This document shows, piece by piece, positions 36,376-48,754 of a DNA stretch of 64,000 nucleotides. Source of the stretch: Typhlomys cinereus (lineage: Eukaryota; Chordata; Mammalia; Rodentia; Platacanthomyidae); the NCBI GenBank assembly GCA_023101885.1, contig JALPQD010000044.1:5423565-5487564 (forward strand), given 5' to 3'. The notes beneath the pieces were generated by a model. The model had not been told where the DNA came from and made no database searches. It saw nothing but the letters and a program-made list of their open reading frames with translations. The translations under genes and the position numbers were made by a program. Every line of letters starts with the position of its first letter. Within the stretch, counting starts at the first letter, position 1.

Positions 36376-38038
36376 CCCAGCCTGTAAAGAAAGTAATAGG
36401 AGTAGAAACTTGCGGAATTGAATGCATCACTTCCTCATTCAGTAAAGGAGAACAAGAAATACGTGCATGCTTGCCAGAGCTCAGCTCAGCTTCTGTCTAT
36501 GGAGGGGTTCCCAGTGTAGGAAGTGGCTCTTGAATACAAGATGAATCTTCACACAGCATTTGCTACAAGCAAGATAATCTTTGATAGGTCACCTCAGAAG
36601 TCTTCTGCTAAGATAATCTCCCATTCTTTCAAGTTAAAATTTGAGATGAAACATCACTGTCACGTTATCTAACACTTTTCTCAAGGAAGCATGGGTAGTT
36701 CTATTACTCTGCTTCTGTACTTCTGCACTCAGATTGGTCTTATCTGGTTTAGTATCATACAGGTTCATGACCTTGTATGGGTTAAGCACTTCTATTTCCT
36801 GTGAATACTCTTTCTAACATTTTCCCTTCAGAAGACACAAGTTTCCAATAGAATAGAACTACAATACCAGCATATTTAAAGAGGTGACCCTTGTGAGTTG
36901 CCAGTGTACATCCTCAGGAAATGGAACGTGTGATACATTTTCCCAAGCAGAGAGAGAGATCAGCCTTGGAAATCTTCCCTTCACTTTGTCAGAATCCAAT
37001 GATGGTGCTGGGGCCCATCACTGGGTGTCTGCCTGGAGCGGCTCTCCTCTGGGACTCACACTTGGGCAGCTCTGCTTCATTCTGTCTTCATTGTTGGCTG
37101 CTTCTTCCAGGCCAAATACAGTCATATGCTGACACTTTTCACTCCTACTTACTGCCGTTACTGTTCTCGCCCCTGTGATAGGTTCTTCCCGTTGATGTTA
37201 CTCTGTCAGCATTGATGACTCCAGTCATAACATATCTGCAAAAATTATGAAAAAAACCAATTATGATCCACCTCATATATGTCTTCATGGAAGTAACAAG
37301 CTCAAAGTTTCTCTCAGACTCGTCAATATGGTCTGAAGAAACCAAGTCTCTGCAGAGAAAGACAGAGAGGCAAAAGCTTGAAGTCTGGTGACTCTGGCAC
37401 ACAGTGGGCCTCATCAGACCTTTTCTTTAATCCCATTTCTTGAATATCATCTGAGTCATTTTCAGCTTATGACAGAGCACATGGGGCTAGAGATCAAGAA
37501 AAGTAATGAGTGTACTTGAGTTCCTCAGGGCAGGCAAGATGCAGTAGAGGGTAAGAGCAGATGTGTGCAGTGCTTCATGGAGCAGGTAACCTAAGATGAT
37601 CTAAAAACCTGGGCTCATTTGGGACCAAACTCAGGGTGAATGAATACCTGGCAAACAAATGAGTGAGCAGATAGATATCCACTTGTCAGAGAGCAACCAA
37701 GTAGCCCTCATAGGCCTTGACTTGGAAATATGGCACATACAGGAAAGGTCAGTGGTAGATTGCTAAGTGTTCTGTCTGTCATGCTTGGTCTTTCTTACTG
37801 GCACAGGTGAATACTTCCTCAGGAAACTTTTGTCTTCTGTATGTCTTATTTCCAAGAAAACTTCTGTAACAAGCTCTCTCTCACTTAGTTGATCAAAGTC
37901 ATTGTTTCTCTGTCTCTCAAACTGTTTCTCTGTGCTGTCTCACTGTGCTCTTTTTCAGTGTGTAAGTGTATGTACAGATTGTTCTCTAGCATGTCTATTC
38001 CTAACAAGTCTTCATTAATTAGACTTCTTTTTAGTCTT
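36376..38038. other. Unannotated unique sequence
   Basis: Nothing recognisable. A minus-strand open frame at 37145-37414 has one hydrophobic segment but no family signature. Confidence 0.4.
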
Positions 38039-38206
38039 TTTTAAAACATTTTTATTATTATTTCCACTCATACAAACTTAATAGGTACACCCAGTTCCCT
38101 CCCTCCCTTCTCCTCCCCCCGAACCCCTTGCTCCCCCTTCCCCTCACTCCTCCGTCCCCATCCCTCAGTGTCTCCCCCCTCAATCCCCAGAGAGTCCTTT
38201 AATGTG
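38039..38206 (-). mobile_element. Very short L1 3' end
   Basis: T-rich tail (38039-38062), tttccactcatacaaactta terminus, C-rich tract, and truncation at about 38206 (cctttaatgtgct). Only about 170 bp. Confidence 0.92.
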
Positions 38207-38880
38207 CTGTTTCTCTGTACACTAGTCTTACCTTTCACTGTGATCTTCCATTCTAGCAAACCTCAGGTGGTGCCTCACCAACACAGAGACAACCATAGCC
38301 TGAAACTTCTGAAAGCATGAACTAACATAAATATTTCTCCTTGTCATGGTGGGATTGTGTAACTTTGTGAAATGTAGTTGGTGGGTGTGCATTAAAAGGC
38401 CAGGGAGATAGCTATATATGTTTCCCTTCCTTTTCCTTGTCCCCCAGTCCCTAAATTCTTTGCCTGACTGTCAGGTGGGTCAGGTCAGTTGTAGAGGAGG
38501 AAATGCTTGGGGCCTAAAAAAAGGAGTATCTGCAGTTTACTGCTGCATGAAGAGAGATTTTCACTTTAGATAGTGGGCCCTGATAGTGTAGGATACTGTG
38601 AACTCCCACAAGGGCAGGAGCCAGGGACCTACTTTAGATGGGCATGTCAATGCTATCACCTGCACACAGAGCACTATGAAGACCCCATACATTACTGTCC
38701 ATGTGATCGTCAGAAAGAATGTGACAAGCAAAATACCTGATAATTTACTTTGCCAATACCTAGCAGATGAATTTTCCTTTTGTATAGAGCCTGAAGCCTT
38801 GTCCCTGTGGATTATGGACTTTTAAGCTATTGTTTTGTATCTGGTACACTTCTGTGTTCTGTAACTGCGTACTCACATCT
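38207..38880. other. Unannotated unique sequence
   Basis: No gene or repeat recognised. Confidence 0.4.
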
Positions 38881-39517
38881 TGGAGCAGCAAAACTGAAAA
38901 AAAAATCAACAAACTATAATTCAGAACATCAGAGACTCTGCATCAACCACCTGGAACCAGGCCAGCCTAATCTCTTCCCATCTCAAAGCTCAGGGAAATT
39001 TTCAGAAGAGCAGGCGGTAAGATTGTAAGAGCCTAAAGATGAGGAGGAGCAATGATATGCAAGATACTCCACACAAGTTAGGACCAAAGTAATCATAATA
39101 AGACTTCGCATGACTTGCACAGTGACTTGCACAATGACCATTATACCACTGACCCTCAAAGTCTAGCATGGATCACAGGGACTATGATCCTTAGGGACTA
39201 TGATCTTTAGAGGCAAGGGATTAACAGCCACAATAGTGTTCCTATACTTAAGAGGAACACAAGAAAGAGCTCTAGACAATGCTACTGAGTCCTTATACCT
39301 CATCAAACAGGAGGACCCAGAGGGAAGTTTTGACATGCACAGTAAAGGATGCTCCAGAAACGGGGTGGGGGGTAGGGGACTGGGAAAAAGGGAGGGAGGG
39401 GGGAAAGGAAGCAGACAAGAGGGAAGGGAGCAAGGGGACCAGAGAGGGGTGGAGGGAGGGAGGGGAATAGGGTACTTATCAACTTTGTATGAGTGGAAGA
39501 AATAAAAAAATAAAAAT
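38881..39517 (+). mobile_element. L1 3' UTR, plus strand
   Basis: Starts at tggagcagcaaaactgaaaa, runs through the conserved 3' UTR and G-rich tract (39355-39470), and ends aactttgtatgagtggaaga plus A-rich tail. Confidence 0.93.
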
Positions 39518-39799
39518 GTGAGAAGAATCTCCATCTCCTTTTGGCCTATAATTCCTCCACCCTCACCAGCAATTGTGGAGAGGGCCATTCTGGCCTTCAA
39601 TAAGGCAAACATCAGTCATTTTATACAACACTGCTTCCAGGGCACACTTGTGGCCTTCACAGGGATGTCTTGCTGTGGTATGAAAGAAACAGTTTTCTCC
39701 TCTAACAAGATGATTTTAGGCTAAAAAAGCTCATCTGCCCTACAAGATTGAGAGTGATAGAATAGTTGCCTATTGGCAGCAGCACAACAGATTATAGAT

Positions 39800-40197
39800 A
39801 ATTGATTGAAACACTCTCGTTTTTTGTAGATTTCTAGGCTTAGTGTTAAGTGTTATTCCAGTCCATAGGCATAATAGGAGCTATTCACACATTATTCATT
39901 TGATAAGCTTAAATATGTTTTTGTATCTATTGACACATTCTCCAAGGCCTCTTGGGCTCCAGCCCACACAGAGAAAGATCTAAACATGCTCAATCTCATT
40001 TTTTTTACAATGTTTTGCTACATTAGGACTACCACAAAAAATAAAAACTAATAATGGGCCATGCTTTGTAAGCAAAAGCCTACAGGACTTCTTCACGTTA
40101 TGTGGGATTCAACACACTACAGGAATTCTTTACAACCCACAGGGCCAAGCTATTGTAGAACACAATCATCAAAATATTAAGGCCAAGTTACAAAAAC
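39800..40197 (+). pseudogene. ERVK-type retrovirus integrase core, decayed
   Basis: Remnant of an endogenous class II retrovirus pol gene. Three-frame reading gives pieces of the integrase catalytic core: KLKYVFVSIDTFSKASWA near 39908-39960, [12 protein letters not shown] near 40050-40090, and [16 protein letters not shown] near 40118-40165. The order and spacing fit the D,D(35)E core of betaretrovirus-like integrases. Frameshifts and a stop separate the pieces, so it is non-functional. The 5' parts (gag, protease, RT) are not visible upstream. An L1 3' end interrupts it directly after. Confidence 0.82.
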
Positions 40198-40199
40198 AA

Positions 40200-41010
40200 C
40201 CTAATACCAAACCCACTTAGAGTCACATTCAAAGATAACTCTCTGTAATACAGTAATTGCAAAGATTATAAACAAGAGAGAAGGGGAAGGAGGGGCCCTA
40301 CAGAAACATGGAGAGAGGGAATCATGCTAAAGCAGAGATAATAGGCCACCATCAAAGACTGCAAGGGATGACATCCAATACCCATCAGGATGGAGCCAAG
40401 GGCATTGCTGGAGCAGCAAAACTGAAAAAAAAAATCAACAAACCGTAATTCTGAACATCAGAGACTTTCTATCAACCACCTGGAATCAGGACAGCCTAAT
40501 CTCTCCCCATCCTGAAGCTCAGGGAAATTTGCAGAAGAGGGGGCGGTAAGATTGTAAGAGCATAAGATTGGGATAAGTCATGATATACAAGATACTCCAC
40601 ACAAGTTAGGGCCGAAGCAATTATAATAGGACTCTGCAGGATCTGCGCAATGACCAACCTATCATTGACCCCTCAAAATCTAGCATGGACTAAAGGCACT
40701 AAGATCCTTAGAAGCAAGGGATTATCAGTCACAATGGTGTTCCTATACTTAAGGGGAACACAAGAAAGAGTTCTAGGAAATGCCACTGAGTCCTTATACC
40801 TCATCAGAAAGGAGGACCCAGAGGAAAATTTGATATACTCATTAAAGGATGCGTCAGAGATGGGGAAGGGGGCAATGGGAGAATGGGAGGGAGGGGGGAA
40901 AGGAAGGGGAAAAGGGGGGAGGGAGCAGGGAGGTCCAGGGAGGGGTGGTGGGAGGGAGGGGACAGAGGTACCTATTATGTTTGTATGAGCAGAAAAATAA
41001 AATAAAAAAG
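40200..41010 (+). mobile_element. L1 3' UTR inserted into the ERV integrase
   Basis: Begins at ataccaaacccacttagagt (just after the ORF2 stop in the reference), runs through the 3' UTR and G-rich tract (40858-40965), and ends tttgtatgagcagaaaaata with an A-rich tail. ERV sequence flanks both sides. Confidence 0.93.
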
Positions 41011-41029
41011 TGAACAATTTTTTTTTGCT

Positions 41030-41400
41030 AAAAAAAGGGGGGGGAGGAATAAGCCCACACCAACAATTAAATAACATTCTCAATTTTCAAAAATAATCAA
41101 ATAGAGTCCCACTTCCAAAAGCATTGGGGGTGACAAGAACAGAGACCTGAAATATAGGTAAGATGGAAAAACCCCATTATGGGACAATGGAGGGACCCAG
41201 ACTCATTATTAACAATGGGCCGAGGCTTTGGGTGTTTCTACCCTATAGGAGACTCAAACCTCATATGGGTGCCTGCTAGAAATCTTAAATTCTATTGTCA
41301 GGGGGAAGATGACCCCAACCAACCAGACCGCCAAAGACTAATAAGGACAAAAAGAAATGTGGCTATGCAACAGGCTCAACAGGCTCTTAACTAATACTCA
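41030..41400 (+). pseudogene. ERVK-type integrase C-terminal part, decayed
   Basis: Continuation of the ERV after the L1. The frame at 41179-41394 contains GQWRDPDSLLTMGRGFGCFY followed by SNLIWVPARNLKF, which fits the C-terminal DNA-binding domain of betaretrovirus-like integrases. Upstream PLPKALG also fits. The reading is interrupted before 41179. Confidence 0.7.
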
Positions 41401-42059
41401 TAAAAGGGGGAAGAAGAGAAACAGACCTAACCAGATCCATGGGCAGCATTGCCCTTGAGATAGATTTTATTATCTCCCCACAGGCCATGGCGAATGTGGG
41501 ATGGACCATCACATCATTGTGGGGCTTACCTTGATCCTGTTCCTGACTACTTCTGACCTAATCCATCGACTTGGAAGGATCATGTCATCTTGGCGATGTT
41601 CCTCATCTGGACATACTTACTGTTATGCTCACGGATCATCAGAGAAGGTTTAAAGGCTACAGACTTCTGATGCTCTTGCTACGGCTACCAGTAGAACTTG
41701 GGGGGGGATTGCTTTGGAGTTATGTAATTAATCCAGGGATGCTGCAACTGATTGGTTGGAATTTATTCCCCTAGCCCATGGCCTGTATTGTTGGGCTTGC
41801 TTTGCTATAGATTATATACATGATAAAAAGATAATACAAAAAAAATCACACTACACAAAAAAGATGATTATACTTGCACAGATCCTAGAGAAGACACCTG
41901 CTGGAGGCCCTCAGGACCCTTGGATATAATTGCCTTCCAAGAGGTTGCTCGGGTTCCTCCATAGAGACTACTCTAAGTGTGTAGTCAAATCACCTTCATG
42001 AGGTGTTCCCCTGGGGTTCACTCAAGGAACAACCCTTTGAGGCCACCTCATTACAAAAC
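41401..42059 (+). pseudogene. Presumed ERV env region, heavily decayed
   Basis: Lies between the integrase C-terminus and the polypurine tract/LTR, where env belongs. No long frame survives and I could not recognise a specific envelope motif, so the assignment rests on position alone. Confidence 0.5.
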
Positions 42060-42070
42060 AAAAAGGGGGG
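42060..42070 (+). promoter_or_regulatory. ERV polypurine tract
   Basis: Purine run of A then G (aaaaagggggg) directly before the LTR, the normal plus-strand primer site of retroviruses. Confidence 0.8.
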
Positions 42071-42073
42071 ACA

Positions 42074-42587
42074 TGTGGGGGCCTCAGTCTAGGTGACCTC
42101 AATAATCTGGCAAGTTTAGACAAAGATAGTTTGATGGAGGAAGTCAAGAGGGGGCAGCTCAGGATGTTTTGAACAGCTCAGGATGTTTTGATGGAGGAAG
42201 TCAGGAGGGCGTAGCTCAGGATGTTTTGAAGAAATTTCACTACATACAGCCTCTGTGCTGGCTTGACCTTTAAGATGATTAGTTGCCCGGTTCCCCACCC
42301 TGGAATTCCACTTACTGTTTCTACCTTTTGTCTACGGACTTGCAATAAATGAGTTCCTCTTTGACTAGACTTTCCCCACCCTGGAATTCCCCTTACTGTT
42401 TCTATCTTTTGTCTAAGGACTTGCAATAAATGAGTTCCTGTTTGACTAGACTCCCTGTCCCATCTGATTGTCCTCCAGAAGGAGAGCTGGGAGCTGAGAG
42501 CTGGGAGCTGGGAGCAGGGAGGGGAGGGGACGATGACTTGTGGGACTGGCCTGCAGGACGGAGCTGCGATCCCTGAGGACTTCCGCA
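42074..42587 (+). mobile_element. ERV 3' LTR with internal tandem repeats and two poly(A) signals
   Basis: Starts TGTGGGGGCC after the polypurine tract and ends about ttccgca (TG...CA). It holds two kinds of internal repeat: a roughly 55-bp unit with agctcaggatgttttga (42130-42235), and an 81-bp unit repeated twice (42292-42372 and 42373-42451), each copy with an AATAAA (42344-42349, 42425-42430). A GGGAGCT-type run lies at 42480-42520. No upstream LTR is seen in the window. It sits in an older minus-strand L1 3' end, whose remnant follows. Confidence 0.8.
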
Positions 42588-42642
42588 GAGTTCTCCACCC
42601 TAGAGAGGGTTCAGGACTCAGTATCACTGGGTTCTAAGTGGA
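42588..42642 (-). mobile_element. Remnant of older L1 3' UTR beside the LTR
   Basis: The string gagttctccaccctagagag with ggttcaggactcagtatcac matches the older-subfamily 3' UTR seen at 11478-11515. It indicates that the ERV inserted in, or now adjoins, an L1. Confidence 0.65.
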
Positions 42643-42939
42643 TCAGCTCAGAGCTCTCATGCCTAGTTTTTCTCACACTATGCTCTTATGCATAGTGGCT
42701 GTTCATTCTTGTTTCTTTCTTTGAAAGACATGGTTTTTTGATATATTACTAGCATAGGAGATTCTTTTGTGATTATATCCTATAGCCTTGAGTTTTTTTT
42801 TAATAAGTACCTCTGTTCCTCCTATCTCCCATCACTAATTATACACTATGTATTTTTCCCAGTTATTCCCTCCTCACCTTACTTGCCGTGTTATCCTAAC
42901 CTCAAAACATTGACAGTGTAGGACAGCAGAAGAGCAGTG

Positions 42940-43500
42940 AAAGTGAACAGCAATGGCTAGTCATACATAATGCAGTGTTCCAGCAACCTGACAAATCTCT
43001 CCCCATCCTAAGGCTTTCGGAAACTTTTAGAAGAGGACGCATAGAGACTATAACCTAAAGACGGGAAGGTTTACCTTTTGGATAAGGCATTTCATTCAAC
43101 GCAGGAATTCTGCAACCAGGAACTCACTGCAGTGAAACTTGTCTTTACCAGATCTACAAAATGACTAATGTACAAACATCCCCCATAGACTATAGAGGAA
43201 TACAAAAGAGATAACATATAGTGGAAAACAAGGGGACTAATTTGGACAAGAGAAGGGAAATGTACCTGTCAGTGGGGTGGTTAGAATAGAGGTAACTTTA
43301 TATGCTATTAGAGGCTTGGATGCACACAAGAGTAGACAGACTACAAGAACCTCTGGGGTCCATAGAAACAGACAAGAAGGAAGGTAAGAGTGAGAAAAAT
43401 AGACTGATGAAGGAATGGGAGAAGGATGGTAGGGAAGGAGGATGGAGGGAAGCAGGGATGAGTACTCAATATGCTTATAAAACTAGAAAAAATAAATAAT
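42940..43500 (+). mobile_element. Ancient L1 3' UTR (copy B)
   Basis: Counterpart of 8580-9395, without the 192-bp insertion. The tctctccccatcctaaggct block is at 42993, the purine tract at about 43380-43450 and the end aatatgcttataaaactaga near 43466. Confidence 0.75.
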
Positions 43501-46500
43501 TAAACACTCTCCTACCTGCATTACTTCAGTTCAGAGTGGTTAGTCACTTACTAGTCCTTGGAAGATGCTTCACAATACTTAGACAAGCTGCTTGAGATAG
43601 ATTCCAGTAGATGGATAGAAAGAGCCTACATACGTGCTTACCCTCTGGGCAGAACATCCTGAGAAATGGTAGTGTCTCTATATGTCCTATCAGGACATGT
43701 CTAACATTATTCCATATCTTCAGAGGATGCTCAGCTTCATTCTCTTAGATGAATGGTTCTTCACATCAGTGCACTGAATGTTATCTTCCTACCTAAGCTT
43801 GCTGCAAAGAGGTTTGGCTTTCACCTGAGTTCTCAGTTCCTAATAGAAACATACAGAGAACAGGGTTTCTGAAAGTGCTGTCAGAGAATGCATTGGTCTC
43901 CCATCTGTGTGACTAAAAGATCCCCATGAACACAGTAGAGACATGAGAGCAGATATGTTCCTCAGTCAAGGAAGAGAAGGCGGGTCATCAGTATGACTAT
44001 GATTTTCATGCAGGGGCAGGCCTGCTCTCCACACTCCCAACTAAGGCTAAGGTTAAGGTCATGGAACACATGATTCCAATACTTAAGTATTTGACAGGAA
44101 AACTATGGCTCTGCTCATTCTGCATAATACACTTGAAGGAGAGAATAAACAAAGGATGCATTCAAGTTGCATTGAGTGAAGAGTTTGCCACAGAGTGTGT
44201 GAGCTACATGTCAGGGGCTCAAACTCACATGAGTCTCTGTGAAATCAGGGCAAGTATTTTTAGAAGAATATATTCATATCAATGTTGGGAAGTTTGGTGG
44301 ACATCAATTGCTGAACTTATGGTCAACCTGTCTAGAAAGCATGTGGAAAGCTGTCACATACTTCTCAGAGCATGAGGAATCCTGAAACCCAAGGGAAGAT
44401 TCCGGGATGCAGATCTGGGCATGTGGCCATCATGACAAACCCACTGCAGATAGCTCCGTGATGAGTGATGTACCTGTTTGATCCATATCAGTCAAGCTCT
44501 CAGAAACCCTCAGGAGGCAGAGTGTTGCATAGACCTCCCACGCATGATGCACCCTTTAGGTTCTTTGTGGTCCTGTGAGGAGACTGAAAGGAAGGAAGCA
44601 GAGTCCCACAGCAGACCTGATCACTGTGATCCAGTGCGTGTCATTGATGTGGTTCCTCATGAATGTACAGTGAGCATCCCAGGATGCATTCAGGCGTAGG
44701 GAGGGTGATTCAACTTGAGGTAATACAGAGTTTGGTGTAATCCACATTCACCGGGAGCCCCCACAGAGATACAGACATTTATTTCTCAAATACAGCCAGA
44801 GCCCCTCAAGTTCCTCTTTGTTCTAATGACTTCCATCCTCTTATATAATGCATGTTTTAAATTTTAAATTGGGATGAAGAAATAGACATGCATATGTACA
44901 ACTGCAGACACAAAAATCTCATTCAATATCTGCCAATCAAATCACATGAAAACACCTGTCACACATGCATTTATTTCTCATGTAATGGAGTCCAGTGCTG
45001 ACTCCAGCAAAGCTCTATAGAACAAAGTTTATGTTTCAAAGGAACTTATTTCAGCTTCATGTCCTATTCTCCTCTAGGAAGTGCTTCAATATCTCCCGCA
45101 CATGGTCTGTGGGATGTATAATCCCACCTCAAATTGGTACCCACTACACATTCCTCCTTAAAGAAGCCACATGACATAGGGTGCAGTGTCCTCCTCTATG
45201 GTCTAGTGCATCTGGCTAACTTTAAGTCAGTCTAGCTACTTAGATTTCCACTGAAGAGAATCATGGTAAGTCCAAACCAGACAAAGGAGAACTAGGGTGA
45301 GTCCAAAGTCAACAATGGTGGGTGTCAGAACTGAGTGTGTGTGGGGAATCTAATGGCTAGATGTCTCTCCAGAGAAGTAGATGGGAACAAATCTGCTGAC
45401 AGGAAGAGCAGTCAGTAACAGAAGGAGTGGGGAGCCACAGAGGTAGTAGCTGGCCTGTCTTGGTCTCTATGGAGATGCCAACTGAAAGAGATACACATAA
45501 GGAACAAAGACTTCACCCAGGTAGACTCTTGACATGCAGGCTGCTACCGGGCATGTGAGAGCAGCTAGATGGGTTGATGTGGCTTACCTGAAGATAAACA
45601 TTATGGCCATCCTCAATGGTCAGCAGAATATGACAGGTGCATACCTGAATACTACTCTCAGAAGTGCCAATCAAATCATGCCTTTGCAAGGACTGTCAGA
45701 CTCTCACTGCAGATGACAATCATTCCTTGCAAGTTCCAACAAGAAGAAAATGAAGAAGATTCACTTGGAAACCCTCAAACTGACAAGTCTGCAACAGGAG
45801 ATACACTGTCACCTTTGATTTTTATGATCATCTTCCTTAAGATCCCAGAAGTTGCCTCAGGAACTTCAAGCGTTTCACTGTCCCCCACCCTAAACCCCAT
45901 GCCTTGGTTCTGGAGTCCAAATCTTCCCCTCTTACTGTAGCAGTCTTCCCAAAGGGAAATTCTAACCAGCTTCATGATCCGTTCATCGCCAGGGAACTGA
46001 GGTTGTGCTGAATTTTACTGTGACCTTTCCCAAGGCAAAGAACAATCCCCACAGCCTCACATTCCAGTACAGAGAAGCTCCACTTTCTCCTCCTTATGCA
46101 TGTCTTCCCTGAACATTTTCATTTGTATCCTGTGAGGCATAGTCACAAGAGGGTTACATGCTTATGACAGGGGGACTTGAGTAAAACCACGTGGTTCCTA
46201 TTCCTCCATACAGCACCCTTCACTGTGCCCAGGTCATCTGGATAGGCTGCTACGACAAAGCTGAAGTCATATTTCCTCTGGCCCTGTCCCAGATGCAGGA
46301 GTGTAGAACTGAAATGATTCTTGAAAGGCAAGTGATCTGAGTGCATGGCTGGTGCATATGGTGTGGGCCCATTGTAGCAAGTATGTTTACCTGAGAGGAG
46401 GCAGGAGCGTTGTCCAGGTTTTGTCTCCAGAGAGGCAGCACATCCTAAAGGACCAAGACAATGAGGAAAGCACAGTGTGAAATTGATGCTGCCTTTGACT

Positions 46501-47336
46501 ACTTATCCTCAGTGGCTATTCACAGGTTTCTCCCCATGCAACCACATTTGGGTCTAGAGAATCTTTAGAACTTACTGCAGAAAGAGTTCTGCTTCCTAAT
46601 CCGTGCTGTCAACCCATTATCTCCCATGCCATCCATCCTCATTGAACACCTCTGCTGGAATCCTGAGACAAAATATTCTACTGATAATCAGGCAGTGGCC
46701 CGTGGCAATGGTGGGTGGGGAGTCACAGATGGTTTAAGTAGGCAGCACAAGCACTGATCACTACCTGCTGAACTCAGTCTCTGTACACATGTGCCACTCA
46801 AATCATGTTGCTCCTCCAATGAGGAGGGCTACGGGAGATAGATGGGCTAACTCCAGTCAATAAGAAGCAATTTCCTTCCCTTCTGAAAAGAACAGAGCAC
46901 TATCCCCTAGATTACTTTCACAGCCTGGAGATGCTTTTCCCTGATCTTCCTTTTTACTGGTTTTTATTTGCAGTCAGTGTGCTAGCTGGACCCTGAAAGA
47001 AGAGTCTACTCTTGATGGAAGAAAAATATTATATCCTAGATACTGATCCTGAAAAGGGGGTGGCATGTAAGTCTGAGGAGCCCTGGGACTGACTTGAGTC
47101 CATTTTGTGGACATTTCTGTACATACAAGTTCTGATCTGTTGTGATGTGGGAGGAAAGTCTCTGGGCTTAGAGTCAGATTTGGGCAATCACGTTATCACT
47201 CTCCTAGGTACCGTGCCTGGACTGAGCTGGGCAAGCACAACTGTATCGATTACTGGGCTTCTCTTCAATGAGCTCCCTGGCACTCTAATTTCAATGTGCT
47301 CATTTTGTAGCTATATGATTCTTTTCTAATTTTGTG
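43501..47336. other. Unannotated part of segment B1
   Basis: Partner of 9396-13439 without the L1 at 11236. No gene recognised. The small open frames are different from those in copy A. Confidence 0.55.
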
Positions 47337-47351
47337 ATTGTGCGTGTGTGT

Positions 47352-47398
<47 letters not shown>

Positions 47399-47462
47399 TC
47401 TGTGTGTGTGTGTCTCTGTGTGTGTGTGTGTGTGTGTGTCTGTGTCTGTGTCTGTGTGTATG
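47337..47462. repeat. (TG)n microsatellite, copy B
   Basis: About 125 bp of TG with occasional TC and TA units. It is longer and purer than the orthologous 13436-13530. Confidence 0.96.
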
Positions 47463-47576
47463 TGAGGCCAGTGCATATGCCCCTGAAGACTCAAGAGTGA
47501 TTTTGCTGTCGGATTTCCTAGGATCTATCTTCCAGAGGAAGAATTGCCTGTCCACATAATTTCAACCTTCCTTTTT

Positions 47577-47787
47577 TTAATGTTTTTTCTTTCTTTCTTT
47601 CTTTTTTATTTCCACTCACACAAACTTAACAGGTACACCGGTCCCCTCACTCCCTCCAACTTCCCATGGCCCTATGCCCCCCCTCCCCTCCCCCCTCCTT
47701 CCCCATCCTCAAATGCCTTCCCTCCCGTCCCCGGAGGATCCTTTAATGTGCATGCCAGACTCTCCTCTGGGTCCTCCTCTCCAATGA
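47577..47787 (-). mobile_element. Very short L1 3' end with target-site duplication, private to copy B
   Basis: A 211-bp minus-strand L1 terminus: T/CTTT-rich tail, tttccactcacacaaactta, C-rich tract, truncation at tccaatga. Perfect 15-bp target-site duplication tcaaccttccttttt at 47562-47576 and 47788-47802. Copy A near 13652 reads across uninterrupted. Confidence 0.95.
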
Positions 47788-47813
47788 TCAACCTTCCTTT
47801 TTAAAAAGGATGT

Positions 47814-47880
47814 GAGAGCTGAACTCAGGTCCTTTTGTTTGCAAGGCAGAGTTTTAATCTCTGGGTCATCTCTCCAGTTC
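47814..47880 (-). mobile_element. B2-like SINE head fragment, reverse orientation
   Basis: Reverse complement of a B2-like head: A-box side (ctgggtcatctctccagttc) and B-box side (agctgaactcaggtcctttt) both recognisable. Old, shared with copy A. Confidence 0.75.
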
Positions 47881-48754
47881 ACCATCCTTTTTGATAAGGG
47901 GGCAGTGTGTGTCACCCCTGTGCACTGCTTATCTGGACTCCTTTCATACTGGTGATTGCCTTGGGGGAATTCTGTACCTGGTAACTTTGTTTAATTCTGT
48001 CCTCCTGATATGACTTGGCTGTGTTCTGAAATGTAAGCATCTGTGACGACGAGCTGGAGACTTGTACATGATTTTCCCCATGAACTGTCATGTCGAACAG
48101 AGAGGATTGTGGGAATCTACCAACTGCAAAGCTGGTATTGGCAGTTAACTGTCAAGGGGGAGTCTATCATGAGGTCATACCCCTCCCTGAGAACATATTA
48201 GAAGCCCATGGTTTCAGGGGGAGGGGGTAAAATACCGCATCTCTCCCTGATCATTCAGATGTAGATAATGTTTACCAAGCGATACCTTCAGTGGATCAAC
48301 CATCTGAATATTGTTTATGCTCTGCAAATAATTCTTCACCCAGGTTGCATGGATCAATCTAGTTATATTCTGTTTCATTAGGGTAGACTTGGGTGGAATC
48401 ATCTCTTTAGAGTGTCCTTAGTTGAATGAATACTTTTTCTCTTCCATGGATACTCCAAATGAGCTCTGTTGGTCCATTGGGAGAACTTCTTTGAGTTGCT
48501 CATGGCCTTGTAGTAGATACAGTAAAAACGGGGTATTTGGTACATGTCTGTAACCTGAAGTAGCATACAAAGCTCCCCAGTTAACAATTCCCAACATGTT
48601 GGCTTAAATCCTTGTGAAGTGTGACAGCAGCCCCTGCCTGGGTTTCAACACACAACATAGAAATCACATCAGATACCCAGAAGACGTCCTGGATATCTTG
48701 GCATATTGATGATTGGCATCTTCCTCCACATAATGATGTGACCCCCAATTCACT

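Noticed and set aside
37145..37414. Minus-strand frame with one hydrophobic stretch
   Set aside because: No signature, no conservation test possible, and ordinary length for chance in AT-rich DNA.
47265..47559. Long His/Thr or Cys/Val frames
   Set aside because: Translations of the TG/CA microsatellite.
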